From assembly GCA_032716605.1 (NCBI GenBank), contig CM064560.1, forward strand, positions 14,693,297-14,757,296: a stretch of 64,000 nucleotides of DNA. Direction: 5' to 3'. The notes beneath the pieces were generated by a model. It saw only the letters and a list, made by a program, of their open reading frames with translations, was not told where the DNA came from and made no database searches. Below are positions 32,464 through 42,387 of this stretch, piece by piece. The stretch comes from Paralithodes platypus (Eukaryota; Arthropoda; Malacostraca; Decapoda; Lithodidae). Made by a program: the position numbers and the translations under genes. Every line of letters starts with the position of its first letter. Within the stretch, counting starts at the first letter, position 1.

Positions 32464-32820
32464 TACTTTCCTTGTAACTGCCTGTACAACCCTGCAGTTG
32501 GTAACACGACTGTTTAAGCACTGCTACCGGTCTGGCAACACTTCTCAGCTTATATAAGACCCACTAAAGCGTGACTGGGCCACAACAAGGGACTGGAGTT
32601 CTCGCAGAGGGGCTCCAGTCCTGACGTTATTCTTGACTACAGAGTGCTGGCTTAATAATCCAATAGGGTTGATAGCCTCTGAAGTCCTATGTTAACTATG
32701 ACTGGGCCAGTCTTGCTCCATCTCTTGAGGTGAAAAGGTGGTCTCTCTTTCCATTTTTACCACAGTGCTTGGGACTGCAGGGTCTTTTATTACTGTATCC
32801 TACGGTATGGTATGGGTTAA
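28638..32820. mobile_element. TTAA-flanked insertion made almost entirely of satellite
   Basis: TTAA at 28638-28641 and 32817-32820 bound 4175 bp. The left flank (TGTACATTGGGGTTTGTAA, then TGATGATTAATG) followed directly by TTAAGAACGGG occurs again, unfilled, at 33316-33355. Here the same left flank ends at 28641 and GAACGGGTG resumes at 32821. The tips are CCCTTACAGTCCC on the left and CCCATACCATACC on the right (reverse complement), comparable with family T2. Inside are the 43-bp array and about 350 bp of other DNA. No protein is encoded. Confidence 0.6.
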
Positions 32821-33482
32821 GAACGGGTGTTACTTATTTCTATAGGGTCAGGAACTTGTATACCGAGGCCGGTACTTAATGATTTTGGCCCCATTCTATT
32901 TTATTTCATCTCACTTAAACATTAGGCTTTCCATAATGCAGTTGAGTCTGAGTACATGATTAGATTGATATCCGAAATTCGAAAATGGATATTAATCGTG
33001 ATCGTTGTGGTGTAGTGGTTTAGGTGCTTATGTTCAGGGTGTGGTGTCCCGAGTTGGAATCCCGAGAGGACCATAATTATGCTTTCATTAGTTTTATTCA
33101 AGTACAGTCACGAGCATAAATACTGCGACACCAACCAGATAATGTTCGACCCTTCATCTCCAAATGTATTGCTTAATTTGTTATTCAAACTCACAATTAT
33201 TTCTTTATTTCATTCTAGCTATCCTCAAACGATTTTATTCAGCTTAGTATAAACCTCTCGTGATGAAGGAGATGACGTTATCTGGTTGATGTCGCAGCAT
33301 TTATGCTCATGACTGTACATTGGGGTTTGTAAATGATGATTAATGTTAAGAACGGGGTGAGCCTTCACACCTTGGCTTTATAGATTCAAAGATTCAAATG
33401 GGTGTGTAGGTATTATGGCTTGTGAGTGTACAATCGCCCTCACGAATTCTGATACATATTCATTACTAGAACTAATTATAGG
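32464..33482. other. Non-coding DNA right of the satellite
   Basis: No gene seen. It holds the reverse-complement partner (32588-32705) of the repeat at 25865-25985, the right edge of the TTAA insertion at 32820, and an unfilled paralogous site at 33316-33355. Confidence 0.45.
33003..33072 (+). other. tRNA-like segment, possible SINE head
   Basis: TGTGGTGTAGTGGTTTAGGT resembles an A-box region and GAGTTGGAATCCCGAG a B-box with its stem, about 35 bases apart. No closed acceptor stem or SINE body could be defined, so this may be a decayed SINE head or chance. Confidence 0.3.
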
Positions 33483-33839
33483 TTAGTGGCTGGGTTTGGT
33501 TCCTTTTTTTCCTATAAATTCATGTATTTATTTGTCTTAGTTTCCTCGCTAGATCTCTCTCAAACTTTAAATAACACCCCCTAAGATAAAGTTGTACATT
33601 TTTCGGTAGACAAATGTCTCGGCCGAAGGCCGGTTCCTCTTATAATTACAGGCTCGATATCGCACGCCAGGAAAAAATCGACACCTAATGGCACGATATG
33701 TCTTAAAATTGACAACGAAACGGAGCTAAAGGTGTTAAAATCGCCAAACTAATGGGTCGAACGTCTTAAAATGTCACAACTAATGGGGCTAAGCACGAGG
33801 GAGAAAAGGGTCCTGAAAAAATGTCCTATTTCCCCTTAA
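33483..33839 (-). mobile_element. TTAA-flanked MITE, family T1 copy 5
   Basis: The right end TATTTCCCCTTAA (TTAA 33836-33839) and interior blocks in reverse (GGCCGAAGGCCGGTTCC, AATCGACACCTAATGG, GGGGCTAAGCACGAGG) match T1. The left tip is decayed (GGTTAGTGGCTGGG). Confidence 0.6.
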
Positions 33840-34117
33840 GCGAACCTTCGAAATGCAAGTAACAAGAAAACGTTAATAAGGAGATCCAATTCATACCGAG
33901 ATAGCTTTGACAATTTATGGAGTAAAATATATATCATGGTATAATCCTGTTTAGCGGGAAGACCTGTACATATATCTCAATAACTTGGTAATGTTACAAT
34001 ATATTTTTACACTTTACATTCATAAATAGTCCACTAATATACTAGGTTAGGTTTTAGTTAGGTTAGGTTAAATATATTGTTCAATATGAAAAACAGTTTT
34101 CCCCGCTACACAGGATC

Positions 34118-34364
34118 TTACCGATAATCTCTATCATATACGGCATAAATTATATAATTAATTTCGTAAATGTAATTATCAATTGACCACTTGCGAATTT
34201 CAGGCGATAAGGAAGCTGGAGCCGTTAACATCAATATCAAGTAGAAATGCAACAAATATGTATAAACCTCTGATGGATAGAAAGCATGTTGAATTTGATG
34301 TGATGTATTTATAAAGGCATTAAGAAGGCCCACCTCCCTTATGCTCTCTTTCTCTCCCTCTCTC
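34118..34364. other. Non-coding DNA
   Basis: Mostly AT-rich sequence between T1 copy 5 and the foldback element. A GGTTAGGTTTTAGTTAGG run lies just upstream at 34045-34070. The minus-strand open frame here has no recognisable motif. Confidence 0.3.
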
Positions 34365-34655
34365 TTTGGCTTGTATCCATTCGGCCCCATTCAGTCTACT
34401 GTTTTAAGACGTTTACCCCCATCCAAGTGTCAATATTTTCCTGGCAAGCGGGAGCGAGCCAGCATATATATATTTTTGTTTTGACAGCAAGCTAAATTTG
34501 TACATTTTTCGATAGAAAAATGTCTCCGGCGAAGCCGAATTTCTTCATACAATGCTGGCTCGCTATCGCTCGCCAGGAAGAAATCGACACCTGAATGGGG
34601 ATAAAAGTCTTAAAACAGTTGGCTGAATGGGGCCGAATGGATGCAAGCCAGAAAA
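34365..34655. mobile_element. Foldback element related to family T1
   Basis: The left arm from GGCTTGTATCCATTCGGCCC (34369) and the right arm ending GGGCCGAATGGATGCAAGCC (about 34650) are inverted repeats of roughly 100 bp with few mismatches. They meet around a short AT-rich centre (34465-34500). The arms contain the T1 blocks GTGTCAATATTTTCCTGGC and GAGCGAGCCAGC, so this is a head-to-head duplicated relative of the T1 MITEs. Confidence 0.7.
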
Positions 34656-34675
34656 AGAGAAAAAAGGAGAAAGAT

Positions 34676-35275
34676 AAAAAAAACGTTCATCATCATCATC
34701 ATCATCTCCGACGCCTTGCTTCCCCCTGGGAAACCCCCACTAGAGGATGGCCATGACAGAAACGTCTCCAAGCTACTTTGTCAAGACATGCCTCCCTTGC
34801 CCGTGCCACAATGCCCCTTCCACTACGTGGAAGTTTTTCTTCAATATATTTTTCCACTTTCTTTTCCCATACCATAGGTGGTCTTCCACTACTAGCGGTT
34901 CCACTCACCTGACTCCCATATATCTTTCTTGGCATTCTGTCTTCATCCATTCTCTGAACATGACCATACCACCTCAAAGTACTTCTCTTTATCCACTCAA
35001 CCACACCACAATCAATGCCCAAAGCCTGCTCTTCCATTCCAAAGGACTAGTACACTTCCCTATTACTTGGCCCATCTAGCCTATTCATGCCAGCTGCCAT
35101 TCTGAAAAAGCTCATCTCCACAGCTCTTAGTTTGAAGAGGTCCTCGTCACTTGCCGTCCATGTATCGCTTCCATACGAGAGTGTTGGGAGCAGCACACTG
35201 TTTCTCAGTGACTTTTTGACTTCCTGGCTAACCATTCTTCCTTTGAGAATACTATCAAGTTCTCAAAAAAACGTT
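34676..35275 (-). pseudogene. 5'-truncated RTE-like LINE with 11-bp target duplication
   Basis: The copy 34688-35264 codes on the minus strand, in two frames, for the RTE C-terminus: SVLLPTLSYGSDTWTASDED and LRAVEMSFFRMAAGMNRLDG (35047-35235), then LRWYGHVQRMDEDRMPRKIY and SSGRPPMVWEKKVEKYIEEK (34702-35037). The frame changes near 35045. The 3' end carries a (GAT)n tail (34688-34707). AAAAAAACGTT flanks both sides (34677-34687 and 35265-35275), a textbook LINE target duplication. The subfamily differs from the RTE copy at 21547. Confidence 0.85.
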
Positions 35276-36371
35276 AACCCCTCTTAAGACCGCATGTTAG
35301 CTGGTAATTCTGCCATACAGTACGTATAGCTCCAACTGCATCATTATAGCTGTGGTATAATATCAGTGGAAGCTAAATATCTCTAAGCTATAATTATTCA
35401 AACAAAATCATTTCTAAATTAAATTACTCCAAATCTAAATTGAATTCAATATGAAACAAGCTAATTTATATCCAAAGGTCACACACAATTATTTTTATAT
35501 AAGGTAAGGTTATAAGGGTTAATGATATTCCAGGAATTAACTCACCTATAGTTCCACGTGGCAATGAGGCAAAGGAAAACGTTTACCCAATATGGCGGAC
35601 GACGGGGAAACCAGAGACCGACTCGAAAGCACAAATCAGGGAAAATAAATGAATGGTTATATGAGAATGGACATGAATAATATGCTTAGCTGTCTGTTAT
35701 GGCGTCGATGAGACCGTCGTGAATGTGTAGATGTGTGTATTGCTGGCCGTTTAATGTGATTTATAGGCACAAAAGCACTATCAACTTAAGGCGGAAATTA
35801 GATGTTAACTAAGTGGTGTTTGTGGAGGCTCTGACCTTCCTCTAGCTCTTCACCTTGCTGCCTCGGCATACGCCAGGCGCCCAAATTATCGTACCTTATC
35901 TATGTTGCTCAGTACGATAAATTAAATAAATATATACGAAAAATTCATATATACTACATAAGACCATGTCAATATTGCTTAATAGCATATTAGGCCTTTT
36001 ATAATCTTAACTTACTTACAACATGTAATCATGATCTAATCTTCCTACGCCGTACCACGTTAGATTATCGTGACATCACAGAGACATACATTAGCACAGA
36101 AATTGTCGGGAAGGACGTAGTTTCCGGGTGTCTATTTCGACGCTATATTTTCTGCTATTTGCCCCCTGTCATTATTACATGAATACTAGGTTAGGTTAAG
36201 TTAGGTTGTTTGGTTAGGCTAATGTATTTTTTATATCCAAAGGCAGTCAAAATAGACAGGAACATGATGGGAAAGGTCCGACGCCACTACGCGTAGTGTA
36301 AACAAGGCTGGCGGTACGCCCGCACTTAACATTTTTGCCAAATTGTCTTACACTATCGTATTACACGATAC
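35276..36371. other. Non-coding DNA, possibly including a BEL/Pao LTR
   Basis: No gene is supported. A TGTATCGTG tip at 36372 on the minus strand suggests that 35.9-36.37 kb is the 3' LTR of the BEL/Pao fragment, but no second LTR is present to confirm it. A GGTTAGGTTAAG run lies at 36189-36225. Confidence 0.35.
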
Positions 36372-36372
36372 A

Positions 36373-36387
36373 CTCCCCCCACAAAAT
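36373..36387 (-). promoter_or_regulatory. Candidate polypurine tract of BEL/Pao element
   Basis: Minus strand reads TTTTGTGGGGGGAG directly before TGTATCGTG, the expected layout of polypurine tract and 3' LTR start, about 80 bases after the pol stop. Confidence 0.5.
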
Positions 36388-36469
36388 ATAACCTGAACCC
36401 CACCTTAAACTAAAGTTGCCCAGAGGCTATCCTCTGACGCCACATATCAACGGCGCCAGCAGCAGCGCG

Positions 36470-36815
36470 TCAGGGACGTGTCCCGGTCCGAGATTGATCA
36501 CCATCCGTAAGGGGTGAATCGTCACGTTGAGAATTCTCAGACCCAGCAATAACAGGTGGAGCATCAGATTGAAATGCGGAATCGAGCTCCAAAGCGTACA
36601 AACGTGCGATAGGACGAACAGTAGTTCCAGTGGCCGTCCTCAATAGTGCCACCCGCTCTACAGAGTCTTCCCCCTTGTACAACTCCAACACGCAGCCTAA
36701 TTTCCAGTACAAACAAGGACTATCTTCTCTCAGTAAAACTACTTCACCAACAGTAGGTGCCGATGGTCTACCAGAGGGTTTGATGCGAGGACTCGAAAAA
36801 ACAACTGCCTCTCTT
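36470..36815 (-). pseudogene. BEL/Pao pol C-terminus
   Basis: Minus-strand frame with VGEVVLLREDSPCLYWKLGC, then VLELYKGEDSVERVALLRT and VRPIARLYALE. The order (VGDxVLxxE, WxLGxVxExxPGxD, RVVxLRT, RPxxKLxxL) is the conserved segment that ends BEL/Pao integrase regions. It continues to a stop at 36470 with an acidic, Ser-rich tail. Upstream (above 36815) the frame is lost, so only the end of pol remains. The family assignment rests on this one block. Confidence 0.7.
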
Positions 36816-38099
36816 TAATTTGGCAAAACCAACAGATCGGCGTGGTGCTCACAGCATATAAAACAAAGCAATATATTGTGTACAAACCAAGGTAAATTAT
36901 ACTTTCCTGGTTGGTAGAGTTTACGTATGTTAACTATTTACTGAAATGACGGGTCTCAAGACCAGCCCAACCGAGAATAGTTGCATAATAGCCAGTCTGC
37001 AACTAACAGAACCGAGGAAGACTGGAGAACGAAAGCAGAGAAGAAGAAAAATAGAAGAGCCACCCCAGTTTTTCCATGCTCTGATCCCTGGACAAATAGA
37101 AGAGCGACCCCTGCTTCCCCGTTTTCTACAACAACAGCCACCAGCCTCGAGAATGGGAAATTCTCCCCACCAATCAACAGCCTGCTCACCCTCCCTCGCA
37201 GCAGCCAACCACAGCATAGCATTTCCTCAGCCCCCGGATCTTGCTTATAATGAAGAGATGTTTATGCAAATAAAACCTCAACGGCCCAAAGTCTACAGAT
37301 AGAAATGGATGTAAATAGGAGGACACATGATGATGGATCGGGAGATATAATAAACCTCTACCAAGAACAACTATTAGGCGAGCTATAACAATGTTTGTCT
37401 AGGGGTTTAGCTCATGGACGTTTCTGTACACATCCCATTTCTCCATTATTATACCAAATAACTAGGCCTTAAGTAATTAATAAACTACCTAGCATATATG
37501 TATCCATGTAAATAGCCACTATGTATACCTACGCTAAGTAATTGCCTCACAACTTCATCACAACCATTTCCCCATATCCCTCTGAGTTTGAAACCCTGTA
37601 AACGAGAGTCAAGATAAAAGCCGCACATTACCTCAATCATAGATAACAGGAGAACTGGATTTGACACAAAAATTGCCACTTTGCAGTAAGGGACCCAAAG
37701 CTGGAAAATGGACCTTTAACTTCAATCCTCAAAATATCGGCTCATAACCCACATAAATTGATGGAACTCACGGTGAAGTCAGCTAATTCAATGTCCTCAG
37801 AGCCCTACCGGGTTTGAGGGGTTAATGTCTGAAAGCGGTATCTAAATCCGTCCACTTGTTTCTTTGCACCGCTGGAATATACAAGTCAAACATGAGAATT
37901 TATATAGTAACGGCTGGCTATATAAGTACAACTTCGAGCATACACAGTTATATTTCTAATCGACAGATTTACAAACGCAAGCCAATGTACACAAAAATAC
38001 TAATTTTATATCACTCTTCAAATAGATCACTGTACATAGCTTTGACAGTCCACTTACACAGCTCTTTTTCACGCCTGTGAGCTTGCGCCTATTGTCATT
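36816..38099. other. Low-information DNA; inverted trace of the Gypsy-B leader region
   Basis: An open plus-strand frame at 36946-37302 (118 codons, Pro/Arg/Gln-rich, internally repetitive around 37045-37090 and 37080-37125) has no recognised domain. Bases 37638-37700 are the reverse complement of about 48803-48868 next to Gypsy-B, including a perfect 30-mer, so a fragment of that family probably lies here on the minus strand. Confidence 0.4.
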
Positions 38100-38615
38100 T
38101 TATGACCTTGTGTCAGCCCCTGTGGCAGCGTCAGGATTGCACTTAGCGTGTACATTACTGTTGATGTCGCACACCATGATGCCGGCAAACAGATTGAAAA
38201 GGGCGCCAGCCATTTGTTGCATGAGCTTGTCCACCAAGCTGTGTCCCTCAGAACAGGAGGCCCCGGTCAGCTGGGCGTTCTCACTTCCCAGGGTGCTCAC
38301 CACCTCAATGAACACCTTCCTGGGCAGGTCACACTGTAGCAGCTTGTGCTAGTTGGTCTCCTCCATCACCTGGAACCTCCAGATATGACAGATGTCCAGC
38401 GTGACATCAATGGTAGTGGAGGATGGAGCCAGGAGCTTGCCATGGTCCAACAGCTCCGTGAAGGACCTGTAAATGGCCTCCACCTGCTCGCCATCGTTCT
38501 CTTCAAACCTGTCTTCCAACGGTGCAGCCTCTCTGGTCAGCACAGGCACCACACTTGTTGCCCCTGGTTGCCGAACGTTCCCGGGAACATCTCTTTGGTG
38601 ATTTTGTGGGAGCAC
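38100..38615 (-). pseudogene. Unidentified coding-like pseudogene, one in-frame stop
   Basis: Two minus-strand frames (38349-38615 and 38100-38315) are in the same register and separated by about 11 codons and a TAG at 38349-38351, giving about 170 residues in all. Composition is ordinary for a soluble helical protein: EENDGEQVEAIYRSFTELL, then IDVTLDICHIWRFQVMEE, PRKVFIEVVSTLGSENAQL and HSLVDKLMQQMAGALFNLFA. I do not recognise the family. GC content is higher than in the surroundings and there is no sign of mobile-element motifs, so a processed pseudogene or an exon-like remnant of a host gene is possible. The upstream end is unclear. Confidence 0.45.
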
Positions 38616-38639
38616 CCGGTTCTGGCCATAGTAATATTA

Positions 38640-39284
38640 GCAGTAACACTCCCTGCATACTAAAAACAGCGCTTACATAATGCAGAAAGATAAAGTGATC
38701 CTACTTAAAGTATGATATATTTATGTGTGCATTTCAAAGTTTTAGGAGTTTTTAGCAATATCTACTATTTTTAAACAATATTTGAAGACGTCCATCGACG
38801 CTATCGCCGACAAGTAGTTTAACCTCGCACCTCACCGTTTTCTGTTGACCCATTTTCTTACGATTTGCGATTTTGGGTTTGTTTGTCACTCTCCCGCAGT
38901 AATATTTAGTTATTTGACGTCTTCTACATCCTCTTTAGGAGCAACGGGGGTCTGGGGGCGGCAGCCCTTAAGTTAGTTATGGTTGTCAGGTAAGGTTAGT
39001 AACACTATTTTCGTCGGAGGAGGAAGCGCGGGTGCTTACCTAATCGTAATTAGTGGGGGAGTATGAAGAAGCCTTCTTGTATAGACCCACACCTCTAATA
39101 TTTAGTTATTTCAAGTTAAAGCCTCCCAAAATTGGAGGTGGGTTTGTTTACGTTCCTCTGCAAGTGCAGCCTAGCCGAGTCGCATTATCAAAGGAAGCAT
39201 TAACCTAACCTGACAACCTAAACTAACCTGAGAGTTGCCACCACCATACCCCTGCTGCTGTCCGCACATCAGTAGTAGGGCTTC
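38640..39284. other. Non-coding DNA
   Basis: No gene seen. Contains GGGGGTCTGGGGGCGGCAGC at 38948, shared in form with 22930 (GGTGTGGGGGCGGCAGCCCC). Both are followed by GGTTAGG-like runs. Confidence 0.35.
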
Positions 39285-39742
39285 TTAACCCTTGTCTGGT
39301 GGGACCGGACTTAAGTCGGTCTAGAGAAGAAAGGACTATGTGGCGGGGACCGACTTCAGGCGGTGTGCAATTTTGAGCAATGGTTGGCTCTGAGAGAGAG
39401 ACGAGCGGTGGGAGGAGCGTAGGTTGGCTCTGACCGTTCGGCAACTGCCGTCCCCTCCACACACATCCACACTCACTACCTCGCTACACAGGGAATTATG
39501 TAAGGAAATTACCGTATTTTAGGGATTTTTCCTTCGTCTTGCACGATCGTTGCAAGAGAACGCGTGGTCGTAGAAGGATGGTTCTGGTGTCATTGGATTA
39601 TCGCCCTTTCAGGGATACATAATTGTATTACGCTCTGGCTCTTGTTTATGTATGAAAAAGAGCACGGAAACAAGGTCGTTTAGGGTAAAACCCGCTTGGC
39701 GGGTAGTAGAAGTTACTGACGGGCCCGCTCGTAAGGCGTTAA
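39285..39742. mobile_element. Candidate TTAA-flanked MITE
   Basis: TTAACCCTTGTCTGGTGGGA at 39285 and, reverse-complemented from 39742, TTAACGCCTTACGAGCGGGC. The tips agree only roughly, so this is weaker than the other TTAA elements. No coding content. Confidence 0.4.
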
Positions 39743-39854
39743 ATAACATAAGACTAAAAAAAAAAAATTCCAGTAATAACCATTAGTATAGAAAGATTAT
39801 TAACCTAAAAAAAAAAAATAAAAAAAAAATAATTAAAATAGCTGTGGTCCGTTT

Positions 39855-40385
39855 CCTTAACACTTTGGCTGCGGCCATATTTCTGCCATATTAGGGCTCA
39901 TTCAGGCACTCCTGAATGATTATGCAAGTATCTGAATTAAATTATATGTACCGGTATTCAGCCAAAAACTAGAAGAAAATAGCTTGAAGATGACACCAAA
40001 ACGAGCTTCGTAGCTCGCGGGATTCACCCGCAGCGCTACCATAGGCATTCGCTAAAATGAGCAACTATCGCTAATGTCGCACTACATTTGCCTTTGGCAG
40101 CGCTGTATATCTCGCGAGAGCATGACTCAGATTCCTCAGTGCCGCGCCCGGCTTGCTGCAGGAAGGAATGTGGCCTGTCGTAGTCCCGCTCCCTCGCACT
40201 CAATTCTACAGGCTTTAACACCGGTGCGGGCATATTTCCGCCTATTTCCGCCATATTAGGGTTCATTCACGCACTCCGGATTGATTAGGCAAGTGTCTGA
40301 ATGAAATGTAATGCATTCAGCCGAAAACTAGAAGCATATAGTTTCAAAATGGCACCAAAACGAGCTTCGTAGCTCGCGGGTGTGA
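39855..40385 (+). repeat. Diverged direct repeat pair plus dispersed repeat
   Basis: Bases about 39880-40022 and 40232-40382 share CCATATTAGGGNTCATTCA, GCACTCC and CCAAAACGAGCTTCGTAGCT. The sequence between them, 40022-40130 (CATTCGCTAAAATGAGCAA, TTTGCCTTTGGCAGCGCTG, TATCTCGCGAGAG), occurs again at 46207-46310, so it is also dispersed. Confidence 0.65.
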
Positions 40386-40424
40386 CGTTAACCACTCCGT
40401 TAGAACCGCATGGCTTGTCCTACA

Positions 40425-41045
40425 GTGACTCGCTAGGATTGCCAGGGCTGTGGATGTGGCTACAGTTGATGTATTATTGTGTGCTTTATTTCATATGAAA
40501 GCTCGTGTCATGGGCAGTCCAGAAAGGCTCTTTGTTTTCGCCCATGTCAAGGCTTTATATATTTAATTGCAAAGTATATGTTTTATCATTAAGTAGTAAT
40601 GATAGGAATTGAGAGAGAGAGAGAGAGAGTAGAACAGAGTGAGAGGAGGCGCGCATTGTTTTGCTATACTCGATGACGTCATAGCTGGCTGGCCTCGTGG
40701 GGATTCGTTGAGGGAGTTTTTTACCATGCTTTGTGACGTCATGTTTGGCTGGCTTCTTTAGTATTGGCTGGAGGACTTGTTACCACTTTTTTCCCACGCG
40801 GCTCGAGCTAGTGCTAGTATATATACAGTTCCCTCACCACTCTCTCCCTCAGATCTGGTTTCTAGAACGCATCCCTCTTATCCCTTTGATACCTGCCCCC
40901 CCCTTCTGCACCTGAGAACCTTTTCCTCTGCCTACCTCTCTCATTTTCCATACCTTTCACCACCTTTTATTAATATTATATCCCCTCTGGTTAACTCTGC
41001 ATAATCAGCTTCATGCTGGCCAGTTGTATTGTGCGTTAAGGTCTG
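40425..41045 (+). mobile_element. LTR fragment related to the Gypsy-C LTR
   Basis: Collinear with 61700-62200: CTCGCTAGGATTGCCAGGG, GCTACAGTTG, GCTTTATTTCAT, a GA-rich block, a CT-rich pyrimidine stretch, then TTATTAATATTATATCCCCT against TTATTAAACTCAACATCCCT. It stops before the later part of that LTR and ends near the 5' edge of the following LINE. No gag or pol is attached. Confidence 0.5.
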
Positions 41046-41349
41046 ATATAACCCATGTATGTTAGTTGTTAAGATAAGTTGATCACGAAGCATTGGTTGG
41101 CATTCATATTGTTCAGTACCGCTTCCTATAATTATTAGTGTTCTGCTGGATTAGATAATGCTAGACTAGGAGTCTGATACTATAAAGTATTGTTTCCGAT
41201 GGGTGCTGGCTTTAGTTAAAAGCTGCATGACATACCTGAGAACTGGAGTTGATTGGGTAAATTCTAGTCTGTGTGCCATTGAGAGTAGAGCATGCACGAA
41301 TGAGGGCTTTTTGCCTATACCATTCTGCAGTGTTCTACATGTGATGATC

Positions 41350-42387
41350 TCAAACTCCAATTTCCATCATCCAAGTTGGTGGTTTGTGGGGATTTCAATG
41401 AACTAGACACCTGTGAGATTCAAGAACAGCTGCATCTTTCACAAATTGTTGACTTCCCCACCCACAACCACAACACTCTTGACCTTATTTTGACAGACAT
41501 GGATGAGCAGTACCTCCCACCTGAACCTTTACCTCCTGTGGGACGCAGCACTCATCTCTCTGTGTTCTGGTCACCTGCCCCTACCACCTCCCATCAACAG
41601 ACCCCCGTCATCCGGACCTACCGACCAACGCCAGACTCTGCAATGCGGGGGTTCGGGCAGTGGTTGGTTCATTACCCGTGGACGGAGGTTCTCACTGAAG
41701 AAGATGTTAATGCCAAATGGGACAACTTTGTATCTACCACCACCGAAGCCTACCACCACTTCTTCCCCACCAAGAGGACCAAAATGCACCCCTCTGACGT
41801 CCCATGGATTACTCCTCGGATCAAGAGACTGATGCAGAATCGGAATAAGGCCTTCTACACGGACAACAATCGCTACAAGGACCTACGCAACATTGTGATA
41901 AGGGAAATCCGTTGGGCGAAGAAGTCCTACTACCCTACAAAGATTCATCATTTAAAACAAACCAATATCAGTCAGTGGTACTCTAAAATTAAGAATCTTT
42001 GTGGCTTAAGTAGTGGGACTCCTTCGATCCCCTGTGTTTCCCATGTCCCTCGTGTAGATGCACCTGAACTGATAAATAATCACTTCTCTACCATCTGCCA
42101 AACCCTCCCTAAACTAGACCGCACCAACCTCCCTGCCTTCCTCCCATCCCCTTCCCCCCCAGTAACTGTTCAAGAATTTGAAGTGGCCAAAAAGCTTTCC
42201 AGTTTCAAATAAAAAAGATCAACAACCCCAGTAGACCTACCCATGAAAATATACAAAGAATTTTCGGTGGAATTTGCCACCCCCCTTTGCTCGATAATTA
42301 ATGCCTCCTTAAGGCAAAGTAAATGCCCTGCAGACTGGAAATCTTCATACGTCACTCCAATCCCCAAAACCCCCTCCCCACATTCTC
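41350..42387 (+). pseudogene. LINE endonuclease and pre-RT region
   Basis: Main frame 41376-42212. It opens inside an APE-type endonuclease (VVCGDFNELDTC, then NTLDLILTDM and STHLSVFWS, the position of the catalytic DH/SH end). It then has a helical linker (VPWITPRIKRLMQNRNKAFY) typical of LINE ORF2 and ends at 42212. After a small frameshift, CPADWKSSYVTPIPK (42330-42370) gives the start of RT. The piggyBac-like MITE at 42392 interrupts the next motif. The endonuclease N-terminus is absent, so the copy is 5'-truncated near 41350. Confidence 0.85.

Noticed and set aside
35589..35645. ATGGCGGACGACGGGGAAAC as a host first exon
   Set aside because: Only 18 codons before a stop, no convincing splice donor and no supporting downstream exon.
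36946..37302. 118-codon plus-strand frame as a host gene
   Set aside because: Low-complexity, repeats itself in another frame (RRATPVF/RRATPAS), no domain, lies among element fragments.
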